From Episyrphus balteatus (taxonomy: Eukaryota; Arthropoda; Insecta; Diptera; Syrphidae): a stretch of 64,000 nt of DNA. Positions 11,721 to 21,962 of the stretch are shown here, piece after piece. The notes beneath the pieces were generated by a model. That model worked only from the letters and a program-made list of their open reading frames with translations. It was not told the origin of the DNA and did not search any database. The translations under genes and the position numbers were made by a program. Numbering within the stretch: the stretch's first letter is position 1; the number at the start of each line of letters is the position of its first letter. Where the stretch lies: contig NC_079134.1 in NCBI RefSeq assembly GCF_945859705.1, positions 166,319,718 through 166,383,717 of the forward strand, written 5' to 3'.

Positions 11721-13843
11721 CAAATTACATCACTTTTTTCGTGAGTCCACCCTTAGTTCAAAAATGTATTTATTATTAGGTATTTTATATTAATCACATT
11801 TAAAATTGAGTATGCGCACGCTTGTGCGGTGACGTTGTGGCATCTCAGGTCATTCTTGAGGGAAAAAACCTCGCAAGTTCCTTTAAAAACCGCTGCGTCA
11901 ACGCACGAGAAGTTACATGTAACAGTAGATTCCCGCAGCGTCATGGCACTTGTGTGTGATTCCTTTTTCATATAGGGGTTCAAGAAACGCATAAGTGTGC
12001 TCCGGACCTAAGGATTAACAACGTTATAGGATTTTTGACTGTCATTAAAATTTAGAACGCATTTTTCTATGGAGCTTTGGCCCAGTGTGTGCACTAACGA
12101 AATTGGTGTCAAATGAAAAGTAACGATAAGCACTAAATCTAAAAATTCCCTGCAAGTTTTCTGTCCGACCAGTTGTTCTCGAGATATTGAGACTAATGGG
12201 TTTTTCAAAATGGCCGACGCCCAACAAGACCAAACAATATGCAAACTGAGATTTGTATTTGGGATAAACCCCTCTTCAATACTGCATTCAAACTTAGCTG
12301 ACGTCATAACTTTTTTCGGATTTTTCCCCATTGACTGAACTATAGTTTCTATTTTTATTATTTAATAGGCATATTTCAGCGCATTTTTGTGTATTTTTCT
12401 TATTATAAGGTTTTTGTATGATTTATAGAACTGTTTTATATATAGAATTAAAGGTAACACATTAAGCTATTTTAAAATTGCAAAAAAAGTACATGTTACG
12501 ATTGAATATTTTGATATTTCGATGTGCCAAAGGCATCGCTTAAAAAAATCACCTTTTGAGAAGTAAATACCTAATATGTATTATTTTTTTTTAACATAGA
12601 AAAAGATTTTTAATACAAATTTATAGACAAGAGGAATACCTTTCATTTGATACCAATATTATTAGTGTACATCCATTATTATGCATTCTACGATTAATTG
12701 TTCGCAAAAAATAGCTGAAATCTTGATTGTGAAACCCGAAACTTCAAACTCAAATATCTCCAAAACCCCACTAACGAGTTTGAAAATATTTTACCCATGT
12801 AATGTGCTTATCGTCACCTTTCATTTGATACCAATTTCGTTAGTCCTTTGTCTCAAATGATAATAATATAAATATTATTTATCGAAATTTTTCGATTAAT
12901 AATTTCATATAAACATAGCGAAGTATGAACTAAAGAAATATAAAGTTTATTGGTCAAAATCATGGAGGTGGGAAATTTCGAGGGCCGAATTTAAATAAAA
13001 TCAACTTTGTTTTATGATAAAAATTTCATGCTCCAAAATGTTCACTTTATTTATTCAGATTCTAAAAGCGTTCCCGAAAATGACGTTTCTAGAAATGACG
13101 TTCCCGGAAATTACGTTTTGACCTTAATTTATTTGTATTAGGTATTTATGGCACAAAGTAAAACGTAACATTTTTGAGATTGTATTGTAGTGATCTCGAT
13201 TTTTGATCATACAATAAAATTTTAATATAAATACCTATACCCCAAAACAAGCGTTCCCTGAATGACGGTTAATTGATGTACCTACTCTACTCATAAATGA
13301 AACTTAAAATAACTAAAAACCTACATTTAATTTATTTATCCATAAAAATAGGTGTAGAATGATTAATCTGTATAATATCAACAGCTTGCAGCTCACTTTG
13401 TATGCTAGATTAAAATATTGACAGTTGAAGAAATTTTGGTACGATGCGTCATTTTTCTTGAGACAACTTTTATTAATGTTTAAATAATAATAGAATTTAT
13501 TTTTTTTTTGTAAGAGATGTACAAATTTATAAAGAATATTGTGTATAAGTGGTGTTAAGAAAAGAAATATTTACTTGAAAATAATTGACTTTAATGTGTT
13601 TTTAAGCCATTTGAATTTCATTTTTAGAGTTATTTACATGTCAGGGAATGCTTTTGGAAACCTTTCTAACGGAATCATATGTGTTTATAAATGCTTACTT
13701 CATTTTTACATTCATGACAAAAATGTTAAAAATTAAAGTTTTTTTAAACTGTTTTTAATGAAATTTAAAATAATAATTATAAGATTTGCTACCACTTTTA
13801 AGTTGTATGACTTTTAAGTTGTATGAATAGTATGGTGAATAAG
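11721..13843. repeat. AT-rich stretch with inverted 'TTTCATTTGATACCAAT' repeats
   Basis: GTGCTTATCGTCACCTTTCA with the following GATACCAATTTCGTTAGT (12795-12835) has a reverse-complement partner at about 12085-12131. A third, weaker copy of TTTCATTTGATACCAAT is at 12642-12660. The minus-strand frame at 12008-12331 (107 codons) covers the first partner and looks like repeat-derived sequence, not a gene. The rest, to 13843, has no recognised feature. Confidence 0.55.
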
Positions 13844-15569
13844 CTTATGAGCAGGGATAGGATCTTGTGGACCTAAAAACTTAAAAAAAGGCAAAATAAA
13901 ACTCCCAAAAAGGCATAAAAAGGCATTTATTGAGAAAAGAATGAAATATAAAAATTAATTGCAGTAATTTTGAACAATCATGAGTTTTTTTTTAATTTTC
14001 AGTTAACAAGCGCCTGCGATTGTCCCTTAAGAGTGCTCTAAAGGAGCTAAAATCTGTAGAGACGACTGGACCCCAATTAAAGAACTCGACATTGATCTGT
14101 ATTTCTCAAAAACATCTTTTGCGACTGCCCCTTTCGCAGCTTCCAAATCTCTCTTGATTATGTCCAAAATCTGGAGAACTTCTTCAAATCGAGTATTGTA
14201 AATTGAGTAAGTTAGCTTTTGAACTCTGATACGTGTCGGTTGTCGGCCGCGCAATAGAACGTAGAAGACAATAAATGGTAGCAATAGCAGACAAACAAGT
14301 TGCTTAGCTAGATCTATTCATTCGAATTTTGTTTGTGTGGGGTAATTAGTGAATTTTTAATATAGAATAGATATATTGAGCAAGTAATATACTGAGTAAG
14401 TTAGCTTTTTGTTTGTATATTTGAGTGTTTTGTGTGTAGGCCAGGGATGGGACTTTTTGAAAAAAATGTCGAAGTAGATTTAAACAAATAACGCAGTAGA
14501 TTCATTTTTATCGCAGTAGATTTTTATATTTTTAGAATTTCATAAAAAATAACAAAAACTAAACATTCATTTCTTTTTAGAAAATATAACAAAAACGGAG
14601 CAAAACAAAAATGTATGCATTGTTGTATTAATTATACGTAAAAATACACGTTACGTATTAGAATGAGATTGACTGCATTCAGAATAACGATCAAACAAAT
14701 AATATAAATAATATCGTCGGCAAAAAGCCAAAACCGCGAATCTGCATTTTTGGACATTTTCACTTTAATGAGTCATTAAACTTGTTATCGGTCCCTCTAT
14801 CCACTGCTTCGACCCCAATAATCCATCTGTTGCCTAAAAGCCTAAAATATCAATTTCCGTAGCACGAGTTCCCATAAGATTGCATGAATTTCCAAAACTT
14901 TGAAGCCGTTTTTCTCAAAACTACAATTTTGCAGATTCGTGGTTTTGGCTGATATGCTGATAATATTTTTACATCAGATTCACGTCTAAATTTTCCACAC
15001 GAAACATTTTTGTTGGCATGGAATTTTAAAAACGGCAAAACAAGTTCTTTGTTCGCCAAAAAACTTTAAGTGAGAAGAGATCTGCCGACTACCTTGCAGA
15101 GTGTTGCCAGAATATTTAAGAAGCAAGAAGCCGATTTTGAAAAATCTTGGAGCCAAAAATAGCCTTTTTAAAATATGGCCTAAAAAACGCATACCAGCAG
15201 TTTTTTTTTTTTTTAATTTTCAGAAAAAATTTGGATATCAGACCTCAAGTACAATTTTTTTTTTCATTTTGTTGATATTTGTATATTCTGGTTTTTATGC
15301 TCATGAAAATAAATTAGTAATAGTTAATAATGAAAAATGTATGCAAATTGCTTATCTCTGTTCACATCTCTAATGGATTTTTGTTGTTAAATGCTTTGAT
15401 TTCAAAGGAGCCTTAAGTCGCCATGTTCAAAATTAAAAGAGCCAAATTCCGATAAATCGGAAATCAAAATTTTAAGTAGCTAGTGAAATGTTCAAGGAGC
15501 TTGTTTGGCGATAAATAGCCGGCTCTGGCAACACTGCCTCGCACATTACCTGAAATAATCATTTTTATC

Positions 15570-16960
15570 AAAAAAACAAAACCGACTTCCATGGTTAAAA
15601 ACTGGCTTTTATGGTTTTTCTCATAGTTTTTATAGCCAGAACTGTACAAAATTGAAATGGGGCACACTGCAGGCCCCAGCTTTCTAATACAAAAAGAATC
15701 ATCAAAATTAGTTTACTCAGTCCATAGTTATGAGGTAACAAACATAACAACAGGGGCGTACACTCCCTTGGGGCAAGCGGGGCGGTTCCCCGGGGCCCCC
15801 GACCGACCCCAGGGCCCCCACTGGAGACAATGCAGAGAAGGAAACTGTTAGCATAAATTGAGTTACGAAGTAACCAGGAGACAAATTATGTCATTCAGTG
15901 CATTGGTAGCCACGCAATATATGTATATTGATTTAAAAAAAAGTTACCCCAGGGTCCCCAAAAAAAAAATAAACTGGTTTTTTAAAAGAAAAATTATAAT
16001 TTTTTCTTAGGGCCCCAAAAAATATTACTTGAAAAATCTTTGCCACCACAAATAATACATAAGGGGCCCCAAAAAAGCAAAAAAATATTATTTGAGGATC
16101 TTCAAAAGTGGTTCAAAACAATCAAATGGAAAATTAAATATAAATTCAGGGGCCCCAACATAAATACATCAGGGCTCAAAATAAAAACATTACGTTGGCC
16201 CCAATACCTGTTAATTCTTGGCTCCAAAAAAATTATATTATATTTTAAAGGCCTCTAAGCACTTAATTTTGAGGCTCTAAAAATAATTTTTCAGGGGCCC
16301 CAAAATCAAAAAAAATTATGTTTGATGATGGAAAATAAAATATGTATTTATTACTTCAGAATATCCGGAATCATTCAGAAGCCTTCTGAAAGTGTTTTAT
16401 TATGGACAAAACTGAATCTTCTCGATTCAAAATCAGAAGCACTAATAAATGAACACTGAAATGTCAACATAAAAAAATACTCAATCATTCTTTTTTTGTT
16501 GTCATTCAAAAATTAAAATTAAATTAAAATTAAAATTAATAATAAGATTAAAATGGGTACCTTAATGGTAATGCTTCCACTGGTACCTTAATGGGTACCA
16601 GTGGAATGATTTTTTATACCATTTTCTTCTCCCGTCGTCTTCAGATTTATAATTTTTATAATTTTTTCGTTTGAAAAAAAAAAAATAATAGCAATATTGG
16701 ACATTTCAAATTTCACAAATAAGTGAATTTTTGAGTGAAACCAATTGAAAACGACATAAAATAAACCTAAAAATAAATAAGCCATTCAAAAAAAAACGTG
16801 TGGCGTATACGTAATTTTTTTTTGTAACTAATGGGCCCCCAAATATCAAAGGGTCTTACCCCGGGGCCCCGGCGACTCAACGTACGCCACTGCATAACAA
16901 ACAAACAAAAAATACAGACGAATTGAATACCTCCTCCTTTTTGGAAGTCGGTAAAAAATA
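15570..16960 (+). mobile_element. RTE-tail-like repeat, interrupted by a hAT element
   Basis: The segment before 15750 (AAGAATCATCAAAATTAG..., TTATGAGGTAACAAACATAA) and the segment after 16900 (CAGACGAATTGAATACC, CTCCTCCTTTTTGGAAGTCGG) read as one interrupted repeat. This wording is familiar to me from 3' ends of interspersed RTE-like repeats in insects. ACCGACTTCCA at 15581 is the complement of TGGAAGTCGGT at its right end. A second short copy of the tail is at 41528-41562. The class assignment is from memory of the motif. Confidence 0.6.
15751..16892. mobile_element. hAT-type transposon 3 (innermost), 1,142 bp
   Basis: The left end CAGGGGCGTAC and the right end (complement CAGTGGCGTAC) form short TIRs, each followed by GGGGCCCC-rich sequence. 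The exact 8-bp duplication CATAACAA is at 15743-15750 and 16893-16900. The interior repeats GGGGCCCCAAAAA many times and has no convincing transposase. The frame at 16040-16258 is repeat sequence. A truncated relative lies at 21700-21962. Confidence 0.92.
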
Positions 16961-17419
16961 CGGGGAGTTTTCCGAACGTCGACAACTTTTTTCACGGAAC
17001 TCATAATAGATAAAAGTAAAATTCAATTTTTTCGGGTGAAATCTTGTTCACATGAAATTCACAATAGGCTGATAATTTTTTTTTTTTGTAAAACAAAATG
17101 TGCAGTAGATTTTATTTAAAGGCAGTAGATTTGTTTCTTGTAGAAAATGCAGTAGATCTACTGCAATTGCAGCAAAGTCCCATCCCTGGTGTAGGCATTA
17201 CCTTTAAGACACTAAAAAGATAAAAAACATAGGAAAAGACAAAAAAAGGCAATAACAAGAGAAAAGGCAAAAAAAGGCAATAACGAAAGAAAAGGCAAAA
17301 TAAAATACATATATTTGGCACTAGGGCGACGTGAAACGTGTTTGTTTTTAATCTATAATGTCGTACGATCAAGCAAGAAAAAAAGGCAAATTCCACAAAA
17401 TCCTATCCCTGCTTATGAG

Positions 17420-18339
17420 CCTTTTAAGTTATGAGCGCTATAAGACAGAAAATAAAGCCCTAAGTGTAGGAGTTAAAATAAAATAGATAGGTACATACCT
17501 ATGACAAGTTGATCAATTGTTTTTTCCTCAGAGAACCAGTTCTATAGGTAATTTGAATTTCTAACAAAATAACAGGTATGTAGATAAGGTAAACCACTCC
17601 AATTAGAAGTTGGTCAAAATCTTATAAGTACTTTCCTGAATATGGAACTAGGTCCTTTCCATTATCCCATACAAAATCTACCAAGGAAGAAACCGATTCC
17701 TACCTATTTCAAATACCTATTGCAAAATTTGTTGCCATGATTAAAAAATCTTCTACCCACACTATAAGCTAAATCAGACCTCCAATATCTATCCTATACC
17801 ATTTCTTGTCCAATTATAGAAAGTACCTATTTCAGTTGTTCTACTTTCTCCTTTATTATACCTTCCTACTACCTATCCAAACTGCCTTACCTACTTTAAC
17901 CACAATTATCACAATTTAATTGGAATTTTGATTACAATCCTTTTTTCTTCCAAAAAGTAGGTATTAATTTCCATTTGTATAAATCCATCCTATACAACGT
18001 TTTAATTGGGTGTTTTAAACTTTAAATCCCTTTAATGCAGGTAGATACTAAAACATCCATGTTTCCATCCTCAAAATGTCAATCTCCACAAAACATCATC
18101 ATTATCTCCTTTATATTTTCCTATGCGACTTCCGACATCTTTCGTTAACCGGCAATTTCTCTCTATCTTAATTCCAGTTGTAAATAATAATTGCGGATTA
18201 AACTCCATCTATTGGCAAACCTCTGAAGCGCAAATCTTGATGCCTTCGTCTACGTCACAAAATGTGTTAGCATGCAGGTAAGGTAGAGTTAGAGCTACAA
18301 AAACGAACCAAAACCAAACCAAACAATCTACACATTAAC
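17420..18339. other. Unassigned, AT-rich
   Basis: No gene or repeat is recognised. Words such as TAGGTACATACCTA are frequent, as elsewhere in the window. Confidence 0.5.
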
Positions 18340-19215
18340 ATAAAACGTCTGCCAAGCTAAAGTATATAAACGAAACCATAATCAAGTTCCATATAAAGAT
18401 CTCTGTTTGGTCGAGCGGGAAGGAAACGGAGAAGGAAGAAGCAGCGACAATGATAGAGTACATAAATTTAATAATAAAACAGATCCAAGAGTACCATGGC
18501 ACAACGGATTGAATACATACCAACTCAGCTAGCCCGGACGACACGAGTGGGCAAGCAAAAAGCAATAACAACCCCATTTGGTTTTATGTACAAACGTAGA
18601 ATACACCAGAAAGTACAGATGCAAGAGGAACTACGAACAAAATGTATCTACACAATCCACATACAAACAAACATAGGTACAAAAAGAGAACTGCAGATAC
18701 ATAGTTATATCATGAAATGAATACCAAACACACGAAACAGAAAACATAGCGATGATGATGATGACGATGATGATAATGACTGACGGCAACGCAACAACAA
18801 CAACAAAAAGAAGAACGATAACGGCAGCAGCAACATAACACAAAGCAGAACACAGAAACAAGGCAAAACAGCAGCAACCAGCAACTCAGCGGTGCAAATA
18901 GGATGTTTGTCGTTCATCCGACGACGAACTGAACGAACCCCAATCCCATTGCCAGATGCCACAAGGGAAAAGGGAATACATACAAAAAAAATGCCAACTA
19001 AAGCAAAAGCAAAGTTGCAAAGTGTAGAAACTGTAGAGACCATAGAAGAGAAAGAGTTCGAGTTCACTTTAGCCAGATACAAAATTCGAAATACAATTTT
19101 GCCAAAGCCAAACCAGACCCAAAAGGTTACCACCGCACCAAAATTGTTGGTAGGTACTACGTTCAATCCGAATTCAACTCGACTCGGTCGGAATGCCATC
19201 CCTTTTTGGAAATGA
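18340..19215. other. GC-richer segment with unsupported open frames on both strands
   Basis: Base composition rises and there are GATGATGATGACGATGATG and CAACAACAACAACAA runs at 18750-18830. Open frames occur on both strands: + 18496-18720 (74 codons), + 18892-19215 (107 codons) and - 18705-19199 (164 codons, with serine, leucine and phenylalanine homopolymers). None is recognised, and overlap on opposite strands argues that most are chance. Two TATA-like words (TATATAAA at about 18362, ATATAAAG at about 18391) would allow a promoter, but nothing else supports one. It could be a 5'-UTR-like or regulatory region. Confidence 0.4.
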
Positions 19216-19737
19216 AAAACAAACGAACAAAAATGTGTTCATGTTTCCCTTGAAGTATTTAATTTCTTGTTTTTTTTTTTTTCTTTCGTTGCATCGTTTT
19301 TCAGTTCAGCTTTATACTAGACTTCAAGCTACATAGTTTTGTTGTTTCTATTTTAAATGAAATACTTGAACAATACATTGAAACATCTTTGAATGTATGT
19401 GTAAATGCGTGTGGCCGGGATTTTGTACTGTGCTTTTGTACATAAAAGTCATATAAGTGATTTGTTATGTACTACTCGTTTTGTATTGAAAATAACTGAG
19501 AATTATAATGGAAGGGGAAAAAAAAGGTAAAGGCAATTTTGAAGTGCACACGATGTTGATGATAATGACGAAGCAATTCGAGGCAGTCGGGTAAAATTTA
19601 TTATTGTCGAATATAATGTGAGTTTGAGTTTTGTGTTTGTTTGTGTGTTTGTGTGTGTTTTTTGGTTAAACATTGAAATTCGTTTTTGTGAATTGCTTAT
19701 TTTGGAATTGATGATAATGAAGTTTATATAGGGTGAT
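19216..19737. other. Unassigned, AT-rich
   Basis: Contains GTTTGTGTGTTTGTGTGTG low-complexity sequence near 19630-19660. Nothing else is recognised. Confidence 0.5.
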
Positions 19738-20139
19738 TCGAAATGAAGAGAGGTGTTTCTTTATTGATTATGTTAAATTAGGAAAAAAAATTCTACTTGG
19801 AAAGAAATATAATACCAAACTTTTACTATGGATTCAAGGAACAACACTCAACGATTCATCTTGTTCTTGGACTTCAAAGTGGGACTGAACAAAAAGGAAA
19901 CCCGCATATTATGCTTGACAGACATCGAAAAGGAATAAGATAGAGTTTGAATCAAATCAAGTTAACTCAAGAAGCTATAATGGAACTTGGCTTTTCAGAA
20001 TTTAAAGATAATCAAAAATTTTCGAACAGATGTCTTTTTTGGACAGGTTTTTAGCGAAAAGTCGGGACTACGAAAAATTAAGGCCGGAGTACCACAAGGA
20101 CCAACTCTAGGACCTATTCTATTCAAGAGCTAAATACAC

Positions 20140-21104
20140 CCCAAGTAACAATTTAGCTTTCATAAGGGTCAATGCAAGCTATTTTTTGGCTTTCATAACA
20201 AGAAGGACAGGTCTTATGCAAATCATTTTGGCGCATTTTACCGAAATTGCATAGGACTTTCCTTCACAGGTAGTCCACAAGCTAATAGCTAGTGACAACC
20301 AGCTTAAAATGGACTTACGGATTACTTGCGTAGGATGTTATAATAAGGCCTTATAGATGTTGTTGTAGGTGTTGTAGAAAATGTTGAATTTATGCATAAA
20401 AAAAGAGAATTAATTGAATTTTATTTCATTCTTTTTTTATTTTCTTTCGATTTTTCTCTGTTTTGCATTTTCTACATTTTATTTTATTTATTTTAATTTT
20501 TGCCTATTTTGTTTCTTTTCCTTTTTTGGAAATTCCACTGCTTTTTCTGTTGTTCTGAAATGATGAGAATATTATTTTAATTGAAAAAGAACACATTTTT
20601 TTATTTTCATCACCTGGTCCGACCAGGAATCGATCCCACGTACCTCTTCATCTGCATACCAAGCCAGCACCTTACCAGTAGACCTATGCTCAAATATTAA
20701 AGATGAGTGGAAAATTGGGAGCTAATTGAAACCTCACATTGAAATGCAATGTTTTTTTTTCTAATGCGTTACAAACATTGCATATCTGCAGGATAAAAAC
20801 TTTGCATACTTACAGGTGAAAACATTGCATACTTACAAGAACCTCTTGGAACAGGTCTTATAGAGGCCTTCTGTCACTTGAAAATACAAGGCTTCTTTAG
20901 AACGGTTCAAACAGGTCTTATAAAGGTCTTCTTTAATTGATATTTACAAGGCTTCTTCTTAACACTTCTAGATAGCCTTAAGGAGACCTCCTTTCTTTCC
21001 AAAATGAATGACTTGCGTTAGTAAGCCTTAAACTAAACGTATACAAACTATAGCTTGTCGAATCGAACAAAATGGACCTTATGCAAGTAAAATTGTTACT
21101 TGGG
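20140..21104. mobile_element. 965-bp TIR element inside the reverse transcriptase
   Basis: The left end CCCAAGTAACAATTTAGCTT (continuing to 20167) and the complement of the right end (CCCAAGTAACAATTTTACTT, from 21104 back) form a 28-bp TIR with three mismatches. The element splits the reverse transcriptase between GPILF and the I-N-D motif. Its right third has internal repeats (AGGTCTTATAGAGGCC near 20855, AGGTCTTATAAAGGTC near 20913, AGATAGCC-AAGGAGACC near 20971). No coding region is seen. The target duplication is unclear. Confidence 0.83.
20609..20692 (-). repeat. tRNA-like (box A/box B) segment within the TIR element
   Basis: Read on the minus strand it contains GGTCTACTGGTAAGGTG (box A-like), then about 40 bases, then GTGGGATCGATTCCTGG (box B-like; consensus GGTTCGANTCC). 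The acceptor stem does not pair, so it is not a working tRNA gene. It looks like a tRNA-derived or SINE-like internal promoter module carried inside a DNA element. Confidence 0.55.
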
Positions 21105-21699
21105 ACTGCATTAATGATTAACCAAAAAAAAAAAAAAATCCCAAGCAGAAGGACTATGTAGATGACTCTATTACATATTCAATTTCATCCTCGCTAGAGA
21201 TTTGGGCTCCGCAGAGTGAAGGAGCACGTCAACGTAAGACAGACTAAAGTAATTTGCTTCAAACCACCACAAACAATAACGAGGATACGAAGAAGGATTT
21301 CCAACAACTCAGTTGTAGCAACAAAGAACAGTGCCAAGTACCAACAAACACGTTTTTTTCTCTTTTCATCTTATTCATGCACTACTCACGAAGCAGAATG
21401 AACTGAACAAGAAGACGAAACTAGTGCTTTGCAAGAAAATCATTAGACCCGTCATCACCATTTCCCCATCAGTCATGAAGAAGATCAAACCTTTAGAGAA
21501 GAAAATCCTCAGAGTTTGCATTGGACTTAATCGGAAGAGCCTTAGTATTGGCCAAAGAAAAAGTTGTACAAATTCGCATTCATGCAGTTAAATACGGCAT
21601 AATGAAGAGTCTTTCTAAACGCTTGAAGCCTTAATTGAAAAAAAAAACTACAGTATTTATCAAGCAAAAAGATAAGATATTTGACATGAATCACTTCGG

Positions 21700-21962
21700 A
21701 CACAAGAGAGACAAATTATATTTTTCAGTGAATTGGTAGCCAGCCACAACCTCAGGGGTCCCAAAAAAATAAATTGCTTTTTTGAAAGAGAAATTACATA
21801 TTATGTTGGGGCCCCAAAAAATATTACTTGCATAATCTTAAGGACCGAGAAATAATAAGTGGGCGTATACGTAATTTTTTATTTGTTCTTATTTTCTATA
21901 TCAAAGGGGCCCCAAAAATTTAGTCTTGCCCCGGGGCCCCGACAGCTCAACCTACGCCCCTG
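21700..21962. mobile_element. Truncated relative of hAT transposon 3
   Basis: GAGACAAATTATATTTTTCA and the following TTGGTAGCC match 15880-15912, and GGGGCCCCAAAAAATATTAC matches 16011-16030. The right end GCTCAACCTACGCCCCTG corresponds to the right TIR at 16875-16892. The left half is missing. Confidence 0.85.

Larger units (their letters stand above)
14442..17188. mobile_element. hAT-type transposon 2 (nested in transposon 1)
   Basis: The TIR CAGGGATGGGACTTT is at 14442-14456 with its complement ending at 17188. The exact 8-bp duplication GTGTAGGC is at 14434-14441 and 17189-17196. Sub-terminal GCAGTAGATTT words recur near both ends (14471-14525; 17102-17160), and an 18-bp palindrome TGCAGTAGATCTACTGCA lies at 17148-17165. 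Its TIR is close to that of transposon 1, so the two are probably one lineage inserting into itself. No intact transposase is seen. Confidence 0.92.
13852..17411. mobile_element. hAT-type transposon 1 (outermost of a triple nest)
   Basis: The element starts CAGGGATAGGATCTTGTGGA and ends with the complement of CAGGGATAGGATTTTGTGGA, a 20-bp TIR with one mismatch. It is flanked by the exact 8-bp duplication CTTATGAG (13844-13851 and 17412-17419), the size made by hAT transposases. Subtracting the inner insertion leaves about 0.8 kb with many AAAGGCAAAA words. A minus-strand frame at 14027-14284 (85 codons) is not recognised as transposase, so the element is probably non-autonomous. Confidence 0.92.
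19830..21620 (+). pseudogene. Decayed non-LTR retrotransposon reverse transcriptase (Jockey-like)
   Basis: Fragments in order on the plus strand match landmarks of the non-LTR reverse transcriptase. DIEKE-stop-DRV (19921-19947) corresponds to the D-I-E-K-A-F-D-R-V motif. GVPQGPTLGPILF (20086-20124) is the strongly conserved G-V-P-Q-G block. C-I-N-D (21107-21118) fits the Y-I-N-D-L-P stretch, and YVDD (21155-21166) sits where Y/F-A-D-D is expected. NVRQTKVICFKPP (about 21228-21266) and KKIIRPVITISPSV (21433 onward), then KPLEKKILRVCIGLNRK, fit the thumb region of this family. In-frame stops, frameshifts and a 965-bp insertion make it non-functional. No ORF1, endonuclease or poly-A tail is identified. 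Jockey clade is my best reading; the wider class is secure. Confidence 0.85.

Noticed and set aside
12008..12331. 107-codon minus frame as a gene
   Set aside because: It covers one arm of a dispersed inverted repeat (the TTTCATTTGATACCAAT family) and has no known motif.
18362..18398. TATA-like words as a core promoter
   Set aside because: TATA-like words are common in AT-rich DNA, and no initiator, downstream element or transcript evidence is present.
18705..19215. 164-codon minus frame and 107-codon plus frame as genes
   Set aside because: They lie on opposite strands of the same DNA, contain homopolymer runs (S, L, F) and match no family I recognise.
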